DNA of 41,340 nt from Acinetobacter sp. N54.MGS-139 (lineage in GTDB: Bacteria > Pseudomonadota > Gammaproteobacteria > Burkholderiales > Burkholderiaceae_F), in assembly GCA_000980495.1 (NCBI GenBank), contig LARN01000016.1, positions 1 to 41,340 on the forward strand. Reading direction: 5' to 3'. The translations under genes were made by a program, and so were the position numbers. Under the pieces are notes generated by a model. The model did not search any database and was not told where the DNA came from. It saw only the letters and a program-made list of their open reading frames with translations. This document shows, piece after piece, positions 9,829 to 17,348 of the stretch. The number at the start of each line of letters is the position of its first letter. Position 1 is the stretch's first letter.

Positions 9829-10890
9829 TTAAACTTTGTCGGCTCGTTCGTCAGCCTGAACAGACGGCGGAATGATTTCAGGTTCTTCTTCGCCGAGAAG
9901 GCCGAATCTTCTGATATTTCTTTGAGCGATTGCTTGAATACGAGCGAAGGCATCGGCGTCTCCCTTCGGTCCGAAGAGGTGAGCGTAGCGCTTCTGAAGT
10001 TTCATATAGTTTTCAACCGGCTGCAGCTGACGAATCTTAGTGACTTTAGTGATTTCGCCGTATTCGGATTCGAATACCGGGAAAAGACCCGTTTCAACAG
10101 CGAGACGAGCCAATTTGACGGTGTCAGCCGATTTAGCTCCCCAGCCAAGCGGGCAAGGAACGAGAATGTGAATATAACGAGCACCGTGGAAAGTCATTGC
10201 CTTAGCGACTTTTCTTTCCAGGTCTCTCAAGTCGGCAATGGTCGCGGTGGCAACGTAAGGAATGCCGTGGGCCATAGCGATCAGAGGAACGTCTTTACCT
10301 TGGCCGAAGGCGTTGCCGGGATGTTTGCCGACAATCTGGGTGGTTGCCGTACGGACAGCCGGAGGCGTGGCCGACGAGCGCTGAACACCGGTGTTCATAT
10401 AGCCTTCGTTGTCATAGCAGATGTAAAGCACGTCGTCGTTTCTTTCGAACATGCCGGACAAGCAGCCGAAACCGATGTCGGTTGTACCGCCGTCGCCGCC
10501 CTGAGCGATCACTCGAACCAGCGGTTTACCGGACTTCTTAGCCTTGACGCGTGCAACCGCTGCCATACCGGATCCGACAGCAGCCGTGTTGCCGAAAAGA
10601 GAATGGAACCAGGGCAGCTGCCAGCTGGTTTCCGGATAAGGGGTGGAGAATACTTCCAAACAGCCGGTGGCGTTGGCGGCAATTAAGCGGCCTTCTGTGG
10701 CGCGCATTGCAGCGTCAACCGCATAGCGGGCGCCCAAAGCTTCACCGCAGCCCTGACAGGCTCTGTGGCCGGAGTTCAAGGAGTTGTATCTTTCGATATT
10801 GGCCTGTCCGCTTCTTTGATCGGGCTGAAGAAGACGGTTGCCGACCGTGAAAGTACCGGTCTGATAAAACTTAATCTGATGTTCGCTCAT
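9829..10890 (-). CDS. porB: 2-oxoacid:acceptor oxidoreductase (pyruvate:ferredoxin oxidoreductase type), beta subunit
   Basis: 353-aa thiamine-diphosphate-binding subunit. The N-terminal ACQGCGEA motif (~residues 45-52) supplies cysteines for a cluster, and the ThDP/Mg block GGDGGTTDIGFGCLSGMFER (~130-149) followed by YICYDNEGYMNTGVQRS is that of PorB-type subunits. It makes the active enzyme with the alpha and gamma subunits: oxidative decarboxylation of a 2-oxoacid to acyl-CoA. The ~40-residue N-terminal lead before the Cys motif is longer than in archaeal PorB. AAGGAG lies 11 nt before the start, inside the end of porA. Substrate is probably pyruvate because of the acetate-CoA ligase in the operon, but aryl-2-oxoacids such as phenylglyoxylate (PadI-like) are not excluded. 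Confidence 0.9.
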   Translation of the reverse strand: MSEHQIKFYQTGTFTVGNRLLQPDQRSGQANIERYNSLNSGHRACQGCGEALGARYAVDAAMRATEGRLIAANATGCLEVFSTPYPETSWQLPWFHSLFGNTAAVGSGMAAVARVKAKKSGKPLVRVIAQGGDGGTTDIGFGCLSGMFERNDDVLYICYDNEGYMNTGVQRSSATPPAVRTATTQIVGKHPGNAFGQGKDVPLIAMAHGIPYVATATIADLRDLERKVAKAMTFHGARYIHILVPCPLGWGAKSADTVKLARLAVETGLFPVFESEYGEITKVTKIRQLQPVENYMKLQKRYAHLFGPKGDADAFARIQAIAQRNIRRFGLLGEEEPEIIPPSVQADERADKV

Positions 10891-10893
10891 GGC

Positions 10894-12150
10894 TTAGAGA
10901 TCTCCTTTGTGAAGGTCGGCAACGGCCTTAACAATGGCTTCGGCCATCGGGCCGGAGTGACGTTCTTCTTGTTCGTGCTTCAGCTGGTCCTGAACGACTT
11001 TCTTATCGAGATCCAGAAATGTGAGTTCAGGCAGCTCGCCTTTAAGAGCAGCGTCAAAAGCTTTGTGCAGGCTGCGCTTGGTGATAGCGCGGCCGCCGAG
11101 GCCGGAGATGACGCAGCAGATGTCGAGGTCGGAGAGTTTACGAGTCGAACGAATCACGTCGTCAGTGACGACACCGCCGATACCGACCTGGAGAGAACGG
11201 TCAATCACAACCGCGGTCTTAGCGCCTTCAAGGGCGGCAAAAACTTCGGCAGCAGGGAAAGGACGATAGGACTTGATGCCGAGAAGACCGACTTTTTTGC
11301 CGTCTTCGCGCATTTCGTCAATAACATCTTTGATCGTACCGATGACAGAACCCAAAGCGACAACCATGACTTCGGCATCCTCTGCACGATAAAGGTCAAC
11401 CAAACCGCCGCTTTTGCGGCCGATGATTTCTTCGTATTCCTTGGCGACTCTGTCGATCACGCCGAGCGCCTGAAGGTGATGGGCATGGGCGAGATAACGA
11501 ACTTCGGTAAAGGCTTCGGGGCCGACCATCGCGCCGATAGAAACCGGCTGTTCAGGATCCAAGCTCTGGCGGGGATCGTACGGAGGAAGGAATTGGTCCA
11601 CTTGCTCCTGAGACGGAATGTCCATTCTTTCGAAGGCGTGGGTCAGGACGAAACCGTCCATACAGACCATGACCGGAAGAGAAAGCTCTTCGGCGATCTT
11701 GAAAGCCTGGATATGGAGGTCAACGGCTTCCTGGTTGTCTTCGGCAAAGAGCTGAATCCAGCCGCAGTCACGCTGACTCATGGAGTCGGAGTGATCATTC
11801 CAAATGTTAATCGGCGCACCGATGGCGCGGGAGGCAACCGTCATGACGATCGGAAGACCGAGACCGGAGGCGTTGTAAACCGCTTCAGCCATATAAAGCA
11901 GACCCTGGGAAGCGGTAGCAGTGTAGGCACGGCCGCCGGCGACGGAACCGCCGATAGCCACGCTCATGGCTGCGAATTCACTTTCAACGTTTAAGAATTC
12001 GCAGTCTTCAAGCGATCCTTTTTTGACCATAGCGCCGAGGTTTTCGACGATATGGGTCTGAGGAGAGATCGGGTAGGCGCAGATGATTTCGGGGCGGCAA
12101 AGAGCCACAGCCTCAGCAACGCCTAAAGAGCCTTCAATTTGTTTGAGCAT
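10894..12150 (-). CDS. porA: 2-oxoacid:acceptor oxidoreductase, alpha subunit
   Basis: 418-aa subunit with the PorA pyrimidine-binding domain (ALCRPEIICAYPISPQTHIV, residues ~16-35; SEFAAMSVAIGGSVAGGRAYT) and the core domain II ahead of the C-terminus (VVALGSVIGTIKDVI, then SYRPFPAAEV). It binds ThDP together with the beta subunit and contributes CoA contacts. The YPISPQT stretch is the classical signature of the family. porB begins 3 nt after its stop and porG ends 11 nt before its start, so the three subunits are tightly coupled. Confidence 0.92.
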   Translation of the reverse strand: MLKQIEGSLGVAEAVALCRPEIICAYPISPQTHIVENLGAMVKKGSLEDCEFLNVESEFAAMSVAIGGSVAGGRAYTATASQGLLYMAEAVYNASGLGLPIVMTVASRAIGAPINIWNDHSDSMSQRDCGWIQLFAEDNQEAVDLHIQAFKIAEELSLPVMVCMDGFVLTHAFERMDIPSQEQVDQFLPPYDPRQSLDPEQPVSIGAMVGPEAFTEVRYLAHAHHLQALGVIDRVAKEYEEIIGRKSGGLVDLYRAEDAEVMVVALGSVIGTIKDVIDEMREDGKKVGLLGIKSYRPFPAAEVFAALEGAKTAVVIDRSLQVGIGGVVTDDVIRSTRKLSDLDICCVISGLGGRAITKRSLHKAFDAALKGELPELTFLDLDKKVVQDQLKHEQEERHSGPMAEAIVKAVADLHKGDL

Positions 12151-12161
12151 TGGAGCGATCC

Positions 12162-12734
12162 TTATAAACGATTCTTAGCTTCTAAAACAAAGGAATAAGC
12201 ATCAGCTGCAACGTCGGCGTTGGCCTGGGCAACTTTTCCTTTGTAGCGAGTTTGGAAAGCCTGTTGGACGCTTTCGAGTTTGAGTTTGCCGGTCAGCGCG
12301 GCGAAGCCTGCGAGCATAGCGGCACCGGGAAGGGGGCGTCCGATTCGGGCAAGGGCGAATTTTGTCGCGGGCAGCGTAATGACGTGTCCCTTCGGCAGGC
12401 GGTTGACCAAGTCTTCCAGACCGAGTTCTTCGGGTGACTGGGAGCTGTTCAGAAGAACATAAGCATTTTCCGTCAGACCGGAAAAGACGTTTACGCTTTC
12501 GAGCAGTGTGCGGTCCTGAATAAGGACGGCACCCGGCTCCATGATCGGTTCACGAAGACGAATCGGTTTGTCGCTGACGCGGGCGAAAGCGACAACCGGT
12601 GCTCCGGTACGTTCACTGCCGAAACTTGGGAAAGCTTGAGCGTAATGGCCTTCGGTAAAGGCGGCGAGCGACAGCATTTCAGCTGAAGTCACAACACCCT
12701 GACCGCCGCGGCCGTGTAATCTGATTTGGAACAC
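12162..12734 (-). CDS. porG: 2-oxoacid:acceptor oxidoreductase, gamma subunit
   Basis: 190-aa protein of the POR gamma family. It starts with the hallmark IRLHGRGGQGVVTSAEML, followed by QAFPSFGSERTGAPVVAF, which is the usual second block. In the assembled enzyme this domain contacts CoA. Length (~190 aa) is normal for a stand-alone gamma subunit. It lies between the acetate-CoA ligase gene (24 nt upstream) and porA (11 nt downstream). Confidence 0.92.
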   Translation of the reverse strand: MFQIRLHGRGGQGVVTSAEMLSLAAFTEGHYAQAFPSFGSERTGAPVVAFARVSDKPIRLREPIMEPGAVLIQDRTLLESVNVFSGLTENAYVLLNSSQSPEELGLEDLVNRLPKGHVITLPATKFALARIGRPLPGAAMLAGFAALTGKLKLESVQQAFQTRYKGKVAQANADVAADAYSFVLEAKNRL

Positions 12735-12758
12735 TTGTTATCTTCCTTTTATAAATTG

Positions 12759-14894
12759 TTAGGCGATTGACAAAGCAACGAGCGCTTCTGTCGCATTAAA
12801 TTTGATTCTTCCGTCGACTGCGATCGGCTCACCGTCCTTATCGCTAATCATTAACGGGTTGATATCGAGTTCGTCGATGAATGCAAAGTCTTCAACGAGC
12901 TGAGACAAACGAAGTAATGTCTCCTCAACTTTATTTATCTGTGCGGGAGTTGCCCCGCGGGCGCCGGCGAGAAGTTTATAGGCTTTTACGGAATGAATCA
13001 TGTCGGAAGCGTCCTCGACGGTGAGAGGCGCAAGACGGAATGTCACGTCCTTCATGACTTCGACAAACACGCCGCCTAGTCCGAACATCATCATCTGACC
13101 GTACTGGGGATCCTTGGCGCATCCGCAGACCATTTCACGGTCGCTCTTGACCATTTCCTGGATGATGACGCCTTCAAACCCGTCCATGAGACCTTTCTCT
13201 GTGAGCTTAGTGACGAGGTCGGCAAATTCAGTGCGGAGCTGGGCGGCATCTTTGATGCCGACACGAACACCGCCGATGTCAGTCTTGTGAGAGATCTTCT
13301 TGGAGTTGAGCTTCATTACCACCGGATATCCGATCTTGTCGGCTAAAGCGACGGCTTCATCAGCATCTTTGGCCTCACCGTCTCGGCAGACTCGGATCCC
13401 GTAAGCAGTCAGGACCTGGAGCGATTCTCCGGTTGTGAGCTGTTCGCGATTGTCAGCAGCAGCCTGTTTGAAGACAGCTTCAACAGCTTCGGTATCTACG
13501 GAGTAGCGAGGCGCCGGTGTGTCGGTGCGTTTACGCCACAAGCGCTGCTGATTTAAGCGAGCGAGACCTTCAACAGCCTGTTCGGCAAACATGAAGAAAG
13601 GAACATTGACTTGGGTTTCAGACAAGTGTGCAAAGAACTCGTTCTTTGTCATGAAGACGCCGACGATCGGTTTGTCCGGATGGGCGGCGCGGATTTCCAT
13701 GACAGCTTTGGCAACATCAATATCTTTAAGGCCGAGGAAGGGCAGGTAAATGACGACGACCATATCGACGCCGTCGTCAGCGAGCACCGTTTCCAAAGTC
13801 TTTTTATAGTGTTCCAGCGGAGCGGAGGCGATCATGTCGACCGGATTCTTAACGGAGGCCGCCGCCGGCAGGAAAGAGCGCAGAGTTTCTTTGGTCTGAT
13901 CGGAGAGCTGAGCCATTTCCATTCCGTGTTCGCAAACCGCATCGGTTGCCATAATGCCGGGACCGCCGGAGTTGGTCACGATCGCAACGCGATTGCCTTT
14001 GGGAATCGGGCAGTGGCTGAACACTTTTGCTGTGTTAAAGAGATCCTGAAGAGAAAACTCGCGGATCACTCCGGACTGCTTCAGTAATGCATCGGCGGCT
14101 TTGTCGGCGCCGGCCAGCGAACCTGTATGAGAAGAGGCGGCAGAGGCACCGGCTGCACTGCGGCCTGCTTTCAAAGCAAGGATCGGTTTTTTCTTAGTCG
14201 TGCGGGAAGCCAATGTGCGGAAACGTTTCGGATCGGCGATGGATTCCATATAAAGAAGAATCTGTTTAACGTCGTCAACGTTTTCCCAATACTCGATCGC
14301 GGAGTCGGCGTTGACGTCAGCCTGGTTGCCGATGGAAATGAATTGAGCAAAACCTAAATTTAAATCCTGCAGGATATTCAGGATACCGCCGCCCAAAGCG
14401 CCGGACTGGGAGACGAAGCCGATATCGCCGCGGACGGGCAGAGACTCGGCAAAGCAGGCATCGAGTCTGAATTTCGGATCTGTGTTGACAACGCCGAGGC
14501 AGTTCGGGCCGACGCAAGTCATACCGTATTCACGGACTTTATTGACAAGCTGAGCTTCGAGTTCGGCGCCGGCGGCTCCGGTCTCTTTGAAACCGGCGCT
14601 GATGACGACGATGCCTTTGATTCCTTTCCGGTGGCACTGATCTACGGCGGAAAGCACGTATTTGGCGTTAATAACGATCACCGCCATATCGATCTCTTCC
14701 GGGACTTCCAAGACGGAGGGGTAGGCTTTCATGCCTTGAATTTCAGAGTCTTTAGGATTAATCGGGAAAATCTTACCGGTGAAGCCGTACTCAACGAGGC
14801 GCTTCATAATGTCGGAACCGATAGTGTGTTCTTTATTAGATGCACCAATCACAGCGAGGCTGTGAGGACACATGATTTTATCCAGATATGACAT
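12759..14894 (-). CDS. acdA: ADP-forming acetate-CoA ligase (fused alpha and beta parts)
   Basis: 711-aa enzyme that converts acetyl-CoA + ADP + Pi to acetate + ATP + CoA, or the equivalent for other acyl-CoAs. The alpha half has a CoA-binding Rossmann domain (VIGASNKEHTIGSDI at the start), a succinyl-CoA-ligase-like domain with GPNCLGVVN and FVSQSGALGG, and the phospho-histidine site SSHTGSLAG (~residue 260). The beta half (from ~480) is an ATP-grasp domain with PVVMKLNSKKISHKTDIGGV and a VFVEVMKDVTFRLAPL block. Fused alpha-beta order is common in bacteria and in Entamoeba/Giardia enzymes. AAGGAAAAG precedes the start. As first gene of the operon, it gives the pathway a substrate-level phosphorylation step. 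Confidence 0.9.
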   Translation of the reverse strand: MSYLDKIMCPHSLAVIGASNKEHTIGSDIMKRLVEYGFTGKIFPINPKDSEIQGMKAYPSVLEVPEEIDMAVIVINAKYVLSAVDQCHRKGIKGIVVISAGFKETGAAGAELEAQLVNKVREYGMTCVGPNCLGVVNTDPKFRLDACFAESLPVRGDIGFVSQSGALGGGILNILQDLNLGFAQFISIGNQADVNADSAIEYWENVDDVKQILLYMESIADPKRFRTLASRTTKKKPILALKAGRSAAGASAASSHTGSLAGADKAADALLKQSGVIREFSLQDLFNTAKVFSHCPIPKGNRVAIVTNSGGPGIMATDAVCEHGMEMAQLSDQTKETLRSFLPAAASVKNPVDMIASAPLEHYKKTLETVLADDGVDMVVVIYLPFLGLKDIDVAKAVMEIRAAHPDKPIVGVFMTKNEFFAHLSETQVNVPFFMFAEQAVEGLARLNQQRLWRKRTDTPAPRYSVDTEAVEAVFKQAAADNREQLTTGESLQVLTAYGIRVCRDGEAKDADEAVALADKIGYPVVMKLNSKKISHKTDIGGVRVGIKDAAQLRTEFADLVTKLTEKGLMDGFEGVIIQEMVKSDREMVCGCAKDPQYGQMMMFGLGGVFVEVMKDVTFRLAPLTVEDASDMIHSVKAYKLLAGARGATPAQINKVEETLLRLSQLVEDFAFIDELDINPLMISDKDGEPIAVDGRIKFNATEALVALSIA

Positions 14895-15437
14895 AAATTC
14901 TTTTCCTTAGTAATCCTTGGGAGTCTCTAAAATTTGACTGTATCCGCCATTTTATTGAAAATAATCCGTGGGTTCAGTAAGTTTTCATATTGTGCAATAG
15001 TCATTCACTCAATGAGATATGTACTTTTAAAATTCTTGTTCGTCGTCTAACTATTTGAATAAAAACAACTAAATACAGAAAATTCATCATCCGATATTTG
15101 CATATAGCGAAATATCTTAAAAATTCAATTAGTTAGATATTCCTCGCCTTATTTCCGTCATTAACAATTTTTTTCCTAAAAACTTTTGTTAATACGGAGA
15201 AAGCAGACGCGAAGTCTCTGTCTCGAAAGTTAAGACTTGAGAAGTTTAGGAGCTTCGGAAGTCGGGTGTTGAAGGCCGCAGTTCAAGTTACAAATTAGTT
15301 TTTGTCGGCTTATTCGAGATCTCAGTAAAAAGCGGGAAAATATTCCGTTTTTCCGACCTTCTATGGGATTTCATAACTTTCGGATTTTTAAAGAAAAAAT
15401 AGTATCCCAAACATAAGTTATTTTGTGTAAAAGCGGC
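14895..15437. other. Long AT-rich intergenic region with a GC-richer hairpin island
   Basis: No convincing protein gene is seen here. The minus-strand open frame at 15288-15563 has no ribosome site and runs antisense to the well-supported small gene at 15493, so I do not accept it. The stretch 15198-15310 is richer in G and C and can form several stems (205-208/214-217, 235-240/283-288, 241-244/253-256 in the 15000s). An 8-bp hairpin is at 15333-15340/15348-15355. The region could hold a small RNA or just regulatory DNA. Confidence 0.4.
14984..15012 (-). promoter_or_regulatory. Candidate sigma70 promoter for the acdA-por operon
   Basis: On the minus strand, TTGAGT (15012-15007) and TATGAA (14989-14984) are separated by exactly 17 nt. 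It lies ~90 nt upstream of the acdA start in an otherwise non-coding AT-rich stretch, where chance matches are common, so confidence is modest. Confidence 0.35.
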
Positions 15438-15466
15438 TTGCGTTTCCCAGAAGTTATCGGTATATT
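15438..15466 (+). promoter_or_regulatory. Sigma70-type promoter of the 37-aa membrane protein gene
   Basis: TTGCGT (15438-15443) and TATATT (15461-15466) are separated by 17 nt. Expected transcription start is ~15473, only ~20 nt before ATG 15493, leaving room for just the Shine-Dalgarno. Confidence 0.6.
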
Positions 15467-15492
15467 GCTCGCACTTCTTTAGGAGGGTAAAA

Positions 15493-15606
15493 ATGGAAAA
15501 AGGAAAAAGAGAGCAGAAAGATAAAGCAAAGATCATCGCTGTGTCCTCCGTTATGTCTATCATCGGAAGCGGCGCGATTCTTTTGGCTGCTCAGTTCTTC
15601 AGTTAA
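15493..15606 (+). CDS. Very small single-span membrane protein, unknown function
   Basis: A 37-aa frame. Residues 2-13 are nearly all charged (mostly Lys, with Glu, Arg, Asp); residues 14-36 form one membrane segment, starting IIAVSSVMSIIGSGAILL. Inside-positive charge predicts N-terminus in, C-terminus out. Support for a real gene is unusually good for its size: a 17-nt-spaced promoter at 15438, AGGAGGG at 15481-15487 six nt before ATG, and a hairpin pair directly after the stop. It stands alone and is not coupled to a larger gene. The architecture recalls small accessory subunits such as NapE or CydX, but I see no sequence match to them. Confidence 0.7.
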   Translation: MEKGKREQKDKAKIIAVSSVMSIIGSGAILLAAQFFS

Positions 15607-15613
15607 TTGAGAG

Positions 15614-15672
15614 GAGGGGTCCGAAAAGCCCCTCTTTGAACAAAAATCCTCGGTCGAGCCGAGGATTTTTTG
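15614..15672. terminator. Double hairpin, terminator for both strands
   Basis: First stem: GAGGGG 15614-15619 with CCCCTC 15629-15634. Second stem: about 12 bp (15642-15653 with 15659-15670), followed on + by a T-run and on - by a run of T (AAAAA at 15642-15646 on +). It closes the 37-aa gene on + and the cytochrome gene on -, whose stop is at 15673. Confidence 0.85.
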
Positions 15673-15936
15673 TTAGCGCTCTATGTGCCCTTTATGACAG
15701 ACAGAGCAGGGAACTTCAGCAGTTTTCAATGCGGAGTGCTGAGGATTTGAAGCAGCCAGCCGCTCCTTTCCTCCGTGGCAGGCGATGCATTTGCTGTAAT
15801 CGGCCATCGGCATGGTTGTGTGACAGCCTTCGCAATTAAGACCTTTGACTTGATGGTTTTGAGCTATCGTGGCTGAGAAAGCGACCGAACTAAACAAAGT
15901 CAAAAGGCAGATGAAAGACAGATAGAGAGCTTTCAT
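15673..15936 (-). CDS. Secreted small triheme cytochrome c (cytochrome c3-like)
   Basis: 87-aa protein with a Sec signal peptide (residues ~1-21, hydrophobic core LSFICLLTLF, likely cleavage after AFS). Three CxxCH heme sites lie at residues 35-39, 50-54 and 77-81, and exactly three other histidines (28, 67, 84) are available as distal ligands, so bis-His hemes of low potential are likely. It resembles the heme domains of Fcc3/cytochrome c3-type proteins, with one heme fewer than Fcc3. I chose ATG 15936, which has AAGG 10 nt upstream; an in-frame TTG at 15945 overlaps the upstream stop but has no usable ribosome site. It follows the exported hydroxyacid dehydrogenase by 5 nt, so it is probably that enzyme's electron partner in the periplasm. 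Confidence 0.88.
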   Translation of the reverse strand: MKALYLSFICLLTLFSSVAFSATIAQNHQVKGLNCEGCHTTMPMADYSKCIACHGGKERLAASNPQHSALKTAEVPCSVCHKGHIER

Positions 15937-15941
15937 AGGGT

Positions 15942-17126
15942 TCAAGCCTTATAGTCGGGGATCACAACCATAGAGCGGTTGATGTCTTTGACGGTCTGAG
16001 CTCCGGTCAGGACCATAGCGACCGCCAGTTCGTTTTTCATCTTATTAGCAAACAAGGCCACGCCGTCAGCCAATCCGCCGTGAGCCGCGCGAACAAAATG
16101 GCGCCCGGCCAGCGTGCAGTTAGCGCCCATGGCGACATACTTTTCTACATCCGTGCCTCGTGCCAGAGTTCCGTCTACCATAACGAAGCAGCGTCCGTTG
16201 ACTTTATCGACGATCCGAGGAAGTACAGCAGCCGTTCCCGGGGTGTCGGCAAGCGTTCTGCCGCCGTGGTTGGAGACCACGATACCGGCAGCGCCGGCGT
16301 TAATGCAGAGTTCTGCTTCATCCGGCGTCATGATGCCTTTGAAAAGAAGAGGAAGCTTGGAGGTTTTGACTAATTCTTTCAGCTGTTCAAAAGTCTTCGG
16401 TTCAACTGTCTGACCTTTTGTTGCTCTCGCTGCGCGGCCGGCGCTGTCCAAGTCAATGGTGAGCGCGATGATTCCGGCTTCTTCGGCCAGACGCATTCTT
16501 TCAATGATGTCTTTCTGCAGTCTGGGCTTCAGTCCGACGATCGCCTTGTATCCGTGTTCTTTCAAGGTCTGAAGACGTTTTTCATAAACGAGCAGCGGGT
16601 CTCCGATACCGTCGGCAACGGCACCTAAGGTTCCGGCTTTGTTGCAGCCGCCGCAAATCGCATTGACAAACTCTTCTTCGGTCAATTTGCCGCCCATGTT
16701 ATAGGTCGTGCCGCCTGTCGGGGCCGCAATCACAGGCATAGAAATTTTTGTTCCGAAGAAATCGATGGACGTATCCGGAACATGAACGCTGTGTACTACT
16801 CTGGAGTTCAGCTGCACGGCAGCTAAAGAATCGTAGTTAGCTTGGAAACCGCGGGAAGCACCCATGCCGCCGAAACCCGGTACTTGACCGACGCAGGGAC
16901 CGCGTCCGTTGCATTCCGGACAAACATAGCAGCGCGGAATCATCATTTCACGAGCGCGATTCCTGACTTCTTCATAAGTCATCTTTCCGGTTAAAGGACG
17001 GATTGTGGGAGCAGAAGACTGCTGTGCAAAAGCTGTGGAGGATGAACCGAGCGCGGTAGCGGCCAGGGAAGCCGCTGAACCTTTGAGAAGATTGCGCCGA
17101 GAGAAAAACATTTTTCTTGTTTCCAT
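15942..17126 (-). CDS. Tat-exported FMN-dependent alpha-hydroxy acid dehydrogenase
   Basis: 394-aa protein of the lactate/glycolate oxidase (FMN_dh) fold. The N-terminus is a Tat signal: SRRNLLKG at residues 9-16, hydrophobic stretch, likely cleavage after Ala34 (AFA-QQ). The mature part has IAAPTGG, the IDLDSAG strand, LLFKGIMTPDEA with the catalytic-region lysine, and SNHGGR with the active-site His and Arg. Four cysteines C66, C69, C72 and C78 (CYVCPEC, then GRGPC) form a tight cluster like that in clostridial relatives of unknown substrate; they may bind a metal. Export plus an adjacent triheme cytochrome argues for a periplasmic dehydrogenase rather than an oxidase. AAGGAG lies 8 nt before ATG 17126. 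The ModE-like regulator is divergent, 222 nt away. Substrate (lactate, glycolate or other 2-hydroxyacid) is not known. Confidence 0.85.
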   Translation of the reverse strand: METRKMFFSRRNLLKGSAASLAATALGSSSTAFAQQSSAPTIRPLTGKMTYEEVRNRAREMMIPRCYVCPECNGRGPCVGQVPGFGGMGASRGFQANYDSLAAVQLNSRVVHSVHVPDTSIDFFGTKISMPVIAAPTGGTTYNMGGKLTEEEFVNAICGGCNKAGTLGAVADGIGDPLLVYEKRLQTLKEHGYKAIVGLKPRLQKDIIERMRLAEEAGIIALTIDLDSAGRAARATKGQTVEPKTFEQLKELVKTSKLPLLFKGIMTPDEAELCINAGAAGIVVSNHGGRTLADTPGTAAVLPRIVDKVNGRCFVMVDGTLARGTDVEKYVAMGANCTLAGRHFVRAAHGGLADGVALFANKMKNELAVAMVLTGAQTVKDINRSMVVIPDYKA

Positions 17127-17271
17127 AATGATCTCCTTGGTATGAACTTAGAAATAACTAAGACAAAATAAACTATATACAAAAGTTCATAATTAAATTT
17201 GTTTTTAATGGATTTGTAGTAATAATACTGAGGAATAATCATATGTTTTTAGTATTAATTTGGCTTGGTTT

Positions 17272-17287
17272 GCCCTAATGTTTGGGC
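17272..17287. promoter_or_regulatory. Imperfect palindrome, possible operator between divergent genes
   Basis: GCCCTAA-TG-TTTGGGC is a 16-bp inverted repeat with one mismatched pair, nested in TTGGC (17260-17264) and GCCAA (17286-17290). It lies in the 222-nt gap between the exported hydroxyacid dehydrogenase and the ModE-like regulator, where a shared operator would be expected. No direct evidence ties the regulator to it. Confidence 0.3.
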
Positions 17288-17348
17288 CAATCCTCCATAG
17301 CTAAAGCCATGCAGAAGTAAAATAAATACATAACGAGGCGAGAGAAAT

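Noticed and set aside
10765..11994. 409-codon plus-strand open frame
   Set aside because: It is antisense to porB and porA, whose motifs are unambiguous; no start signal and no family signs.
15288..15563. 91-codon minus-strand open frame in the AT-rich gap
   Set aside because: It lacks a ribosome site, has a random-looking composition and overlaps the better supported 37-aa gene on the other strand.
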